Shown piece by piece: positions 1-5,719 of a stretch of DNA of 8,826 nt. The first letter of the stretch is position 1. Each line of letters opens with the position of its first letter. The notes under the pieces were generated by a model. It saw nothing but the letters and a program-made list of their open reading frames with translations. It did not search any database and was not told where the DNA came from. The position numbers and the translations under genes were made by a program. The stretch is from Myxococcales bacterium (GTDB lineage: Bacteria; Myxococcota; Myxococcia; Myxococcales; Anaeromyxobacteraceae), in the NCBI GenBank assembly GCA_021779335.1, contig JAJYAW010000093.1, positions 1 to 8,826 on the forward strand, read 5' to 3'.

Positions 1-426
1 CAGCGCCGCCTCGCGCCGGCCCCACTCGCCCTCGCACTCGAAGCCGGGCGCGGGCACCAGGGCGCGGCACATGCGCGGGCGGTCGGCGAAGGCGAGGCGG
101 CAGCCCCGCTCGCCGAGGAAGGCGCAGGGCGCCAGCTCCTCCCGCGGCGCGCCACCCTGCCCCCGCTCCAGCACCGAGGCGGGGCGCGGGTAGCGGATGA
201 GGCGGCGGCGCTCGGCCTGTGGCGGCTCGACGCCGTCCACCCACGGCACCCCGACGTGGTCCGCCAGCACCCAGTCGCCGCCGGCGAGCGCCGCGGCCAG
301 CGCGGCGGCCGGGTCCGGCGCGGCCAGGAACCGCTCCGGCGCCTCGATCCCCGGGCGCGTCCGGCAGCACTGCCCGCCGCAGGCGGCGCACAGGTCGGGC
401 CGCTCGTTGCGCTCGTCGCCGGTCAA
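1..426 (-). CDS. YkgJ-type CxxCxxxCC cysteine-cluster protein, 3' end cut off
   Basis: Only the first 142 residues lie in the window; the gene runs off the left edge. Residues 13-21 carry an exact CxxCxxxCC signature (C13, C16, C20, C21). More cysteines follow at C101, C109, C120 and C131 in the context PCAFLGERGCRL...DRPRMCR, the usual layout of the YkgJ / zinc- or iron-chelating domain family (PF03692). The family is thought to bind a metal or Fe-S cluster; its biochemical role is mostly unknown. I chose the TTG at 426-424 because it lies just before the conserved cysteines and overlaps the TGA of the upstream oxidoreductase (TTGA, 2 shared bases), with AAGG ten bases upstream as a possible weak ribosome binding site. 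The frame stays open further upstream inside the neighbour, but I see no better start. The overlap suggests translational coupling to the oxidoreductase. Family call is firm; function is not. Confidence 0.85.
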   Translation of the reverse strand, partial: MTGDERNERPDLCAACGGQCCRTRPGIEAPERFLAAPDPAAALAAALAGGDWVLADHVGVPWVDGVEPPQAERRRLIRYPRPASVLERGQGGAPREELAPCAFLGERGCRLAFADRPRMCRALVPAPGFECEGEWGRREAAL

Positions 427-1274
427 CGGAGGAGCGCCTTCGCCATGACGGTCCAGTCGCGGTGGGCGTCCCCCTCGGCCAGGAAGCGGTCCATGTGGGC
501 CGCGATGGCGGGGATGGCCGCCAGCGTGACGCCGCCCGCGCCGGCCGCCTCCAGCATGAGCCGGGTGTCCTTCCTGGCCATGCCGAGCTCCCAGGAGGGG
601 TGGTCGAAGTCGCCGGCCAGGATCCGCCTCATGCGGGCCGGCACGAGCGCCCCGGGGTTGAAGAGATCGAAGAGCGCGGCCGCCTCGCCGGCCGGGATGC
701 CCATCCCCTTGGCCAGGCCCAGCGCGTCGATGAGGCCGGTGGTCATGGCCACCAGGAAGAGGTTGCCGATGAGCTTGAGGCCGGCGGCGCGCTCCTCCTG
801 CGGCCCGACCCAGGCCAGCCTGCCGGTCATCCGCTCGAGCGCGGGGGCGAGCGCGTCGAAGCGGGCCCGGTCGCCGGAGGCGAGCATGAGCCCGGTCCCC
901 TCCAGCGCGTTGGCCGGCCCCATGAAGACCGGCGCGTGCTGGAAGGGGACGCCGCGCGCCGTCCAGCGGGCCACGCGGGCCGCCGTGCCGGCCGGCGAGG
1001 TCGTCGAGTGGTCCACCACGACGGCGCCGGGCGCGAGGCCGGGCCGGGCGCGCTCCAGCACCTCGTCCACCACCGCGTCGTCCGAGAGCGTCAGGTGGAT
1101 CCGCGAGGCGCCGCGCACCGCCGCGGCCGGGTCGTCGCAGGGGACGGCCCCGTCGGCGGCCAGGGCCCGCGCCTTGTCAGGGGTGCGATTCCAGACCTGC
1201 ACGGCCTCGCCGCGGCGGCGCAGCGCGCGGACGAAGCCGGTGCCGAGGAGGCCGGTTCCGAGGAAGGAGATCAT
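423..1274 (-). CDS. NAD(P)-dependent oxidoreductase, beta-hydroxyacid dehydrogenase (HIBADH/GLYR) family
   Basis: A full-length 283-residue member of the 3-hydroxyisobutyrate / 6-phosphogluconate dehydrogenase superfamily. The N-terminal Rossmann fold begins at once with GTGLLGTG (residues 6-13), and NRT at 29-31 follows strand 2, a pattern typical of NADP preference. The substrate loop is DHSTTSP (88-94). The all-helical C-terminal domain has the catalytic lysine K167 in GLKLIGN, with N171 four residues on, as in glyoxylate/succinic-semialdehyde reductases (KLIVN). A conserved KD pair lies in ARKDTRLML. The glycine-rich pocket loop, usually PVSGG or PVSGS, reads PVFMG here (115-119), so the substrate cannot be named. 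Expected reaction: reversible reduction of a small aldehyde or keto acid with NAD(P)H in the cytosol. ATG start at 1274; the ribosome binding site is weak (GAGG very close to the start). The stop overlaps the next gene's TTG start. Confidence 0.93.
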   Translation of the reverse strand: MISFLGTGLLGTGFVRALRRRGEAVQVWNRTPDKARALAADGAVPCDDPAAAVRGASRIHLTLSDDAVVDEVLERARPGLAPGAVVVDHSTTSPAGTAARVARWTARGVPFQHAPVFMGPANALEGTGLMLASGDRARFDALAPALERMTGRLAWVGPQEERAAGLKLIGNLFLVAMTTGLIDALGLAKGMGIPAGEAAALFDLFNPGALVPARMRRILAGDFDHPSWELGMARKDTRLMLEAAGAGGVTLAAIPAIAAHMDRFLAEGDAHRDWTVMAKALLR

Positions 1275-1399
1275 GCCTCATCTTGCCACACATGGTCGCC
1301 GGCCGGAGTTCGTCCGCGGCCCGTTCATCGGCGGCCGCGCCCGGGTCACGGGTCGGCTCGAGGCGCTCGGCCTGTCACCATCAGGCTGGGCTCGGTGCT

Positions 1400-1786
1400 C
1401 TAGGCCAGGCGGGCCCCCAGCTCCCGGAGCCGCTGGCGCAGGATGGAGCGGTGGCACCGTGCCTCGTCCTCGCAGTAACAGCCCACCGAGAAGTCGGTCT
1501 GGCGGGACAGCGCCGCGAGGAGCTCGAGCGCCCGCCGGGGGCCCGGTGCCGAGAGCTCCCGGCGGTAGCGGCGCTCGAAGGCGGCCCACTCGCGGTCCGT
1601 GGTGGCGCGCAGCGCCTGGGCGACGGCCGCGGTGCTCGGGGCGACCTCGGGGAACCAGAGATCGTAGAAGTCGCGCCGGGCGAACTCGGCCTTGGGCACG
1701 CCGCGCGGCGGCCGCCGGACCGTGCCGAGGCGCAGCCCCTCCCCCTTGGCGCGGGGAGTGCCGAGGCGGACGATGCGGACGGCCAT
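1400..1786 (-). CDS. DUF488 (YeaO-like) family protein
   Basis: A 128-residue protein matching the DUF488 family along its length: PRGV at 27-30, an LWFPEVAPS block at 43-51, then EWAAFERRYRREL at about 66-78 and an ALELLAAL helix. The C-terminal signature CYCEDEARCHRS (103-114) is the usual cysteine/histidine block of the family. DUF488 proteins are small cytosolic proteins with no settled biochemical role; the CxC...CHR block suggests a metal or redox site, which is inference. The ATG at 1786 is chosen because homology begins at MAVRIVRLGTPR. The frame is open upstream to 2155, but that part is the antisense shadow of the secreted-protein gene. No clear Shine-Dalgarno is visible. The gene lies 46 bases downstream of the secreted-protein gene. 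Past its stop there is only a weak 5-bp hairpin (1370-1386). Confidence 0.85.
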   Translation of the reverse strand: MAVRIVRLGTPRAKGEGLRLGTVRRPPRGVPKAEFARRDFYDLWFPEVAPSTAAVAQALRATTDREWAAFERRYRRELSAPGPRRALELLAALSRQTDFSVGCYCEDEARCHRSILRQRLRELGARLA

Positions 1787-1832
1787 GCGCGAGTCTGGAC
1801 CGGGGAACCGGTGGCAGGCAAGCGGGTCCGGC

Positions 1833-2507
1833 CTACCGATGTTCGTCCCGGCGGCCGTCGTGGTCATGCTCCCCGCGATCGCGGTCATGCTCCCCGCGGT
1901 CGTGGTCATGCTCCCTGCGGTCGTGGTCACCGCCGTGGCCGCGGGACTCCTGCCGGCGCGACCGCTCCGCGGCGTGCTCGGCGCGGATGGCCTGCTGCCG
2001 ATCCCAGGCGTGGGGGTAGCGATCGCCGACGTACTGGCGCTGGTAGATGGGGAGCGGCGCCGGTGGCGGCACGGCGCGGCGATCCCAGCGGTCCCAGCCC
2101 GCCCGACGGTGCTCCCAGCCCCGCCCCCAGTGGTCGCCCCAGCGAGGCGGCGCATCGGCTCGCCAGCCGCGGAAGTAGGCCGGCGGGCGGCGGTAGTAGC
2201 GGATGGGCACCCTCAGCACGAAGGCCGGGACGACCTCAGGCGCCACGAACTGCCACGGGCCGTTGTACCAGGCGCTCGAGTACCAGCGGTCCTGCTGGTA
2301 GACCCAGTACCGACCGTCGTAGAAGAAGTAGTTCGCATCGGCGCGAGGGTCGTAATAGACGGGGTAGCCGGGCACCTGGACCAACTCCGGGTAGGTCGGG
2401 ACGTTGAGGCCGATGGAGAGGCCAGGGGCCTGGACCTGGAAGCTGACCTGGGCCTGGGCCGAGGCGATCGGGGCGAGCAACGTGAGCGCGACGAGCATGG
2501 AGCGCAT
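1833..2507 (-). CDS. Secreted Trp/Tyr-rich protein with His/Asp-rich heptad-repeat tail, function unknown
   Basis: A 224-residue exported protein. Residues 1-19 form a classic signal peptide (MRSM, then LVALTLLAPIASAQA) with a likely cleavage in the ASAQAQ stretch. The mature N-terminus is aromatic and beta-rich, with NYFFYDGRYWVY (59-70) and SSAWYNGPW (77-85). A basic, Trp-rich segment follows (YFRGWRADAPPRWGDHWGRGWEHRRAGWDRWDRR, roughly 111-144). I have seen this type of exported hypothetical protein in other proteobacteria, but know of no function. The C-terminus (about 192-224) is nearly all H, D, R, E and G, with heptads EHDHDRG, EHDRDRG and EHDHDGR at 199-219; metal binding is a reasonable guess. 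The start is well supported by a perfect AGGAGG seven bases upstream of the ATG. A periplasmic or cell-surface location is expected. It could instead be a structural or adhesive envelope protein. Confidence 0.85.
   Translation of the reverse strand: MRSMLVALTLLAPIASAQAQVSFQVQAPGLSIGLNVPTYPELVQVPGYPVYYDPRADANYFFYDGRYWVYQQDRWYSSAWYNGPWQFVAPEVVPAFVLRVPIRYYRRPPAYFRGWRADAPPRWGDHWGRGWEHRRAGWDRWDRRAVPPPAPLPIYQRQYVGDRYPHAWDRQQAIRAEHAAERSRRQESRGHGGDHDRREHDHDRGEHDRDRGEHDHDGRRDEHR
1851..1913 (-). repeat. Three 21-bp in-frame tandem repeats in the secreted protein's tail
   Basis: Three adjacent 21-base units, each starting GAGCATGACC on the minus strand, encode EHDHDRG, EHDRDRG and EHDHDGR. A degenerate fourth copy (GGDHDRR) lies just upstream in the gene, at 1914-1934. 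Because the unit is a multiple of three, copy-number change would lengthen or shorten the tail without a frameshift. The near identity at DNA level, including matching CAT codons that are otherwise uncommon here, points to recent duplication. Confidence 0.9.
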
Positions 2508-2514
2508 GGTGGAA

Positions 2515-2520
2515 CCTCCT
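2515..2520 (-). promoter_or_regulatory. Strong Shine-Dalgarno of the secreted-protein gene
   Basis: On the minus strand the sequence reads AGGAGG, then seven bases, then ATG at 2507. It is the best ribosome binding site in the window and decides the start over the second in-frame ATG (residue 4) and over the open frame that continues upstream to 2690. It implies efficient translation. Confidence 0.85.
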
Positions 2521-2533
2521 GCCCATCGACGTC

Positions 2534-2549
2534 TGCATCGTGCGCGCCA
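2534..2549 (-). promoter_or_regulatory. Possible sigma-54 (-24/-12) promoter for the secreted-protein gene
   Basis: The minus strand reads TGGCGCGCACGATGCA, which fits the sigma-54 pattern TGGCACGnnnnTTGCA at 10 of 12 specified positions and keeps GG and GC ten bases apart. It would start transcription only a few bases before the AGGAGG ribosome binding site. GG-N10-GC is common by chance in such GC-rich DNA, so this is a weak candidate. I see no convincing sigma-70 promoter in the same spacer. Confidence 0.2.
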
Positions 2550-2673
2550 GCGAGGCGAGGCCAGCAATATCGGTGATGTGCGTCGGCCCAGTGCCGGGCG
2601 CGTGGTCCTCAGGGTCACAGGCGAGCCGGGCGAGGTCGTCCAGAACCAACTCCTGAGCTGGGCCCGAATGTCC

Positions 2674-2697
2674 GGCACCGCACACGGCACCGCACAC
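2674..2697. repeat. Two perfect tandem 12-bp repeats (GGCACCGCACAC)
   Basis: GGCACCGCACAC occurs twice with no gap in the 216-base spacer between the polyferredoxin stop and the secreted-protein start. It lies about 170 bases upstream of the latter gene. It could be a paired binding site or a slippage product; nothing else in the sequence tells which. Confidence 0.7.
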
Positions 2698-2723
2698 CGC
2701 CCCCGTGCAGCCCGCCGCGGCGC

Positions 2724-3821
2724 CTATCGGGCCATGCCCATGGCGCGGTACGCCCAGCGGAAGGTCTCGACCGGGACGCTCGTCTCCCAGTGGCCGGTGG
2801 CGCGGGCCACCAGCCAGGCGACGAGCATGACGCCGAGCGCGGCGGCCGGGACGACCCAGGGGGACCAGGCCTTGCTCCCCTTCCGCGTCACGCCCAGGCA
2901 GTCCGGGCTGGTGCAGGCCGCCACGCAGGACATGCAGCCGGTGCACTCCGGCGAGAGGACGCGCAGCCTGGCGTGGACCGGGATCTCGACCGGGCAGGCG
3001 CGCGTGCAGGCCTGGCAGTCGTTGCAGGCCTCGGGATCGCGCCGGACCGAGAGCGGCGAGAGCCAGCTCGCCACGCCGAGCAGCGCGCCGTACGGGCACA
3101 GCCAGCGGCACCAGGCGTGCTTCACCACCAGCGACAGGGCGGCCAGGCCGCCCAGCACGGCGAGGGAGGTGGCGCCCGGGGAGGTGAAGAGCGCCAGCAG
3201 CTTGGCGTCGGCCACCAGGTTGTAGGGGGCGTGGAGGAAGGCCTCCACCGCCTCGAGGTCCATCCGGACGAAGACGGTGAAGGCGAAGAAGGCGAGGAGC
3301 AGGTACTTCACGCCCGAGAGCGGCAGGTCGAGCCAGCGCGGCACCGCCGGCCAGCGGCGCCGCCAGAGGGTCCTGCGCCCCAGCCACTCCAGCGCCCGGG
3401 AGAGGGTGCCCACCGGGCAGACCCAGGCGCAGAAGGACTTGCGGGCCAGCAGCGCCGTGCCCAGCGCCGCCAGCAGGATGGCCAGGCCGGCCGGGTGGAC
3501 GTCGTCCCAGGCGCCGGTGAGGAGGAGCCGCTTGAGGCCGAGCAGCGCGGCGATGGGAAGGAAGGCCTCCACCGCCGGCGGACGCGCCGCGCCGAGGGGC
3601 CCGTCGCCCGCCGCCGCCGCGGCGAAGCGGGCGAACTGCCAGCCGGTGAGGAGCAGGAACGCGAGGTAGGCGAGCTGGACGGCCCAGCGGACCCGCGGGA
3701 GGGCGCGCCAGGGGTTCCTCCACCTCGAGCGCGGCGACGCGGCGTCGGAAGCGGCGGGCGCTTCCCCTCCACGTGGCGGTGGGAGCGGAGGCGTGGAGGC
3801 AGCGGAGGCGGGTTCGGTCAT
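2724..3821 (-). CDS. Integral membrane polyferredoxin (NapH/CcoG/YccM-like 4Fe-4S protein)
   Basis: A 365-residue membrane iron-sulfur protein. A Pro/Ala-rich cytoplasmic N-terminus (1-40) precedes hydrophobic segments at about 45-65, 85-103, 112-128, 170-187, 216-236 and 322-340. Two CxxxCP motifs follow membrane segments: C131/C135 (CAWVCPVG) and C238/C242 (CRWLCPYGALLG), as in NapH, NosR and CcoG relatives. Two ferredoxin-type 4Fe-4S sites follow: C266, C269, C272, C276 (ending CP) and C293, C296, C299, C303. Such proteins pass electrons between the quinone pool or cytoplasmic donors and a periplasmic or assembly partner. No nap, nos, cco or other respiratory gene is next to it here, so the partner is unknown. 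It has its own 100-base spacer downstream of murJ. The start is the ATG at 3821, with only a weak AGGG ribosome binding site. Confidence 0.9.
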   Translation of the reverse strand: MTEPASAASTPPLPPPRGGEAPAASDAASPRSRWRNPWRALPRVRWAVQLAYLAFLLLTGWQFARFAAAAAGDGPLGAARPPAVEAFLPIAALLGLKRLLLTGAWDDVHPAGLAILLAALGTALLARKSFCAWVCPVGTLSRALEWLGRRTLWRRRWPAVPRWLDLPLSGVKYLLLAFFAFTVFVRMDLEAVEAFLHAPYNLVADAKLLALFTSPGATSLAVLGGLAALSLVVKHAWCRWLCPYGALLGVASWLSPLSVRRDPEACNDCQACTRACPVEIPVHARLRVLSPECTGCMSCVAACTSPDCLGVTRKGSKAWSPWVVPAAALGVMLVAWLVARATGHWETSVPVETFRWAYRAMGMAR

Positions 3822-3851
3822 GCGGGCGGCCCTGGCGTCTGGAGCGGGCGC

Positions 3852-3879
3852 ACCCTACCGCAGCCCCGCCGCGCGGCAA
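3852..3879 (-). promoter_or_regulatory. Possible sigma-70-type promoter for the polyferredoxin gene
   Basis: On the minus strand TTGCCG (3879-3874) and TAGGGT (3857-3852) are 16 bases apart, which would give a leader of about 24 bases before the ATG at 3821. The matches are 4 of 6 at -35 and 3 of 6 at -10, so this is only a candidate. It would allow transcription apart from murJ. Confidence 0.25.
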
Positions 3880-3900
3880 CAGGCACCGGGCGGCGAAGGC

Positions 3901-3916
3901 GCGGACGCCGGTCCGC
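3901..3916 (-). terminator. Hairpin just after the murJ stop, possible terminator
   Basis: GCGGAC-GCCG-GTCCGC forms a perfect six-bp GC-rich stem with a four-base loop. It begins five bases past the murJ TGA (3924-3922). There is no T-run, so classic intrinsic termination is doubtful, though many high-GC bacteria use hairpins without a T-tract. Confidence 0.35.
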
Positions 3917-3921
3917 CCAGG

Positions 3922-5520
3922 TCAGCCCAGCCCGACGCGCCGGCCGAGCTTCCGGGCCAGCTCCCGCGCCTCGGGATGGCCCAGGGCCGCGGCGGCGGCG
4001 CCATAGATCGACGCGCTGAGCGCCACCAGGGGCAGCAGCCGCAGCGCCAGGGCCGCGCGCGTGAAGGCGTGGGGCCCGTCGAGGGACAGGAGCCGCCCCC
4101 CTCCCCAGGCCACCAGGCCCATGAGGGCGCAGGCGGCGAGGGCGCGGGCCACGGCGTCCAGCAGCGGGCCGAAGCGCAGGCCGGGCAGGCGGGGGCGCAG
4201 GCGCAGCACGACACCCAGCAGGCCCGCCAGGCTGGCGAGGCCGTTGGCCAGGGCCAGGCCGCCGGTGCCCAGGGGCTCGAGCAGCAGGAGGCTGAGGACC
4301 ACGTTCAGCACCAGCGTGGCCCCGGCCAGGGCGGCGGGGCCGCGGTAGTCCTTGAGGGCGTAGAGCGCCTGGTTGCCCAGCCGCTGGGTGGCCACGAAGA
4401 CCAGCCCCACGGACTGGAAGACCAGGGTGAGGGCCGTCCAGTCGGAGGCGGCGGGCGTGTAGGCCCCGGTCCGGAAGATCAGGGCGCAGATGGGCCTCGC
4501 CAGCACCGCGAGTCCCATGGACGCCGGCAGCACGAGCAGCGCCGACGCGGAGATGGACTGGGTGAGGCTGCGGTTCAGGGCGGGCCAGTCGCGGGCCTCG
4601 GCCTGGCGCGACAGGGTCGGCAGGCCCGCCGTGGCGAGGCTCATGGCGAAGAGGCCGAGCACCATCTCGCCCATCATGCCGCTGTTGTAGAGCACCATCT
4701 GGGCGCCGTCCGGGAGCCGGGAGGCCAGCATCGTGCTGATGAGGGCGTTGATGGGGTAGATGCCCGCGGCCAGCAGCCCCGGGCCCATCCGCCGCAGGGC
4801 CTTGCGGACCCACGGATCGCGCAGGTGCAGCCCGAAGGCGAGGCCGAAGCCCTCGCGGCGCGTGGCCGGGAGCACCACCAGCAGCTGGAGCACGCCCCCG
4901 ACCAGCACGGCGAAGGCGCAGACGACGGCCACGGTCTCGAAGGGCACCGGGCCGCCGCGCTCCAGCACCCTCAAGGTCGTCCAGCCGAAGGCGATGAAGG
5001 CCAGGTTCCAGAACACCGAGACCGAGGCGGCCAGGGCGAAGCGATGGCGCAGGTTGAGCAACCCCGTGAACCCCGCCGTGAGGCTCACCAGGGCCAGGTA
5101 GGGGAACATGATGCGGCCCAGCCTGGCGGTGAGCTCGCCCTGGACCTCGGGGCGCCCCCGGGTGAGCAGGACCGCCAGGGGTCCCATGAGGAGCAGCACC
5201 AGCGCGACGCCCAGCAGCAGGAGGGCCAGCAGGGTGCCCAGGAAGCGGGCGGCCACGACCTTCACCGCCGCCTCGCCCTCGGCGGCCTCCGCCTCCGCCA
5301 GCGTCGGGAGGAACGCCGCCGTCATGGTGCCCTCGGCCGTGAAGCGCCGCAGCAGGTTGGGCAGGCGGAAGGCCACGGCGTAGGCGTCAGCGGCCGCCCC
5401 GGCCCCCAGCACGTTGCTGAGGAAGAAGGTCTGGGCGAACCCCGTGATCCGGCTCAGCAGGGTCATGAAGGACACCACCGCCGCCGAGCGCAGCAGGTGG
5501 GGCCGTGGCGTCGCGATCAT
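3922..5520 (-). CDS. murJ: MurJ/MviN-family lipid II flippase, divergent
   Basis: A 532-residue polytopic protein with the expected MurJ length and about 14 hydrophobic segments. The N-terminus is clearly MurJ: SRITGF (23-28), GAGAAADAYAVAFRLPNLLRR (39-59) and AEG (62-64). R24, D45, R58 and E63 align with E. coli R18, D39, R52 and E57. MurJ moves lipid-linked peptidoglycan precursor across the inner membrane. Two features differ. Q30 stands where E. coli has R24. The TM8 segment with D269, R270 and E273 in E. coli (YADRLMEFP) reads YNSGMMGEMVLG here (278-289), with no Asp-Arg pair. The ATG at 5520 fits the family N-terminus, with AGGGGG nine bases upstream. It may be the housekeeping flippase of a lineage with an altered cavity, or a paralogue for another lipid-linked substrate. 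Family is certain; exact substrate is not. Confidence 0.93.
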   Translation of the reverse strand: MIATPRPHLLRSAAVVSFMTLLSRITGFAQTFFLSNVLGAGAAADAYAVAFRLPNLLRRFTAEGTMTAAFLPTLAEAEAAEGEAAVKVVAARFLGTLLALLLLGVALVLLLMGPLAVLLTRGRPEVQGELTARLGRIMFPYLALVSLTAGFTGLLNLRHRFALAASVSVFWNLAFIAFGWTTLRVLERGGPVPFETVAVVCAFAVLVGGVLQLLVVLPATRREGFGLAFGLHLRDPWVRKALRRMGPGLLAAGIYPINALISTMLASRLPDGAQMVLYNSGMMGEMVLGLFAMSLATAGLPTLSRQAEARDWPALNRSLTQSISASALLVLPASMGLAVLARPICALIFRTGAYTPAASDWTALTLVFQSVGLVFVATQRLGNQALYALKDYRGPAALAGATLVLNVVLSLLLLEPLGTGGLALANGLASLAGLLGVVLRLRPRLPGLRFGPLLDAVARALAACALMGLVAWGGGRLLSLDGPHAFTRAALALRLLPLVALSASIYGAAAAALGHPEARELARKLGRRVGLG

Positions 5521-5696
5521 CCTCGAGGGCCCCCTGGCACGTCATCGGGCGGTGGCCGGGGCGTCTTCAAGGCCCGGATTCTGCCACGGCGCCTCGGCCC
5601 CGACCTAACGTTCCGACCGGCAGGCGGACCGCACCTGGCGCCGGCACGAGCCGTGGAGGCGACGCGCGCACTCGGCGTCCGCCATCTGCTAGAGTC

Positions 5697-5713
5697 ACCC
5701 TCCTCCGGAGGGT
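5697..5713 (+). promoter_or_regulatory. Hairpin covering the ribosome binding site of the 5720 gene
   Basis: ACCCTCC-TCC-GGAGGGT is a perfect seven-bp inverted repeat with a three-base loop. Its right arm is the Shine-Dalgarno sequence (GGAGGG, 5707-5712), seven bases before the ATG. If transcribed whole, the leader would hide the ribosome binding site. A possible -10 element, TAGAGT at 5690-5695, has no matching -35; a start set by it would fall near 5702, inside the left arm, and would remove most of the stem. The rest of the 199-base divergent spacer (5521-5719) shows no other clear signal. Confidence 0.45.
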
Positions 5714-5719
5714 CCCCCC

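Noticed and set aside
1370..1386. GCCTG...CAGGC hairpin after the DUF488 stop as a terminator
   Set aside because: Only five base pairs with a seven-base loop and no T-run; expected often by chance at this base composition.
256..2019. A 587-codon plus-strand open frame
   Set aside because: It is antisense to four minus-strand genes that have recognisable domains, and its own product is Arg/Pro/Ser/Ala low complexity.
1692..2576. A plus-strand frame with hydrophobic VVVMLPAVVVMLP-like repeats that looks like a membrane protein
   Set aside because: The repeats are the reverse-strand reading of the His/Asp heptads in the secreted protein. That minus-strand gene has a signal peptide and a perfect Shine-Dalgarno, so the hydrophobic reading is an artefact.
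2236..3879. A 547-codon minus-strand open frame
   Set aside because: It reads through the polyferredoxin gene in an alternative frame and enters the secreted-protein gene out of frame; the real frames carry cysteine motifs and a signal peptide.
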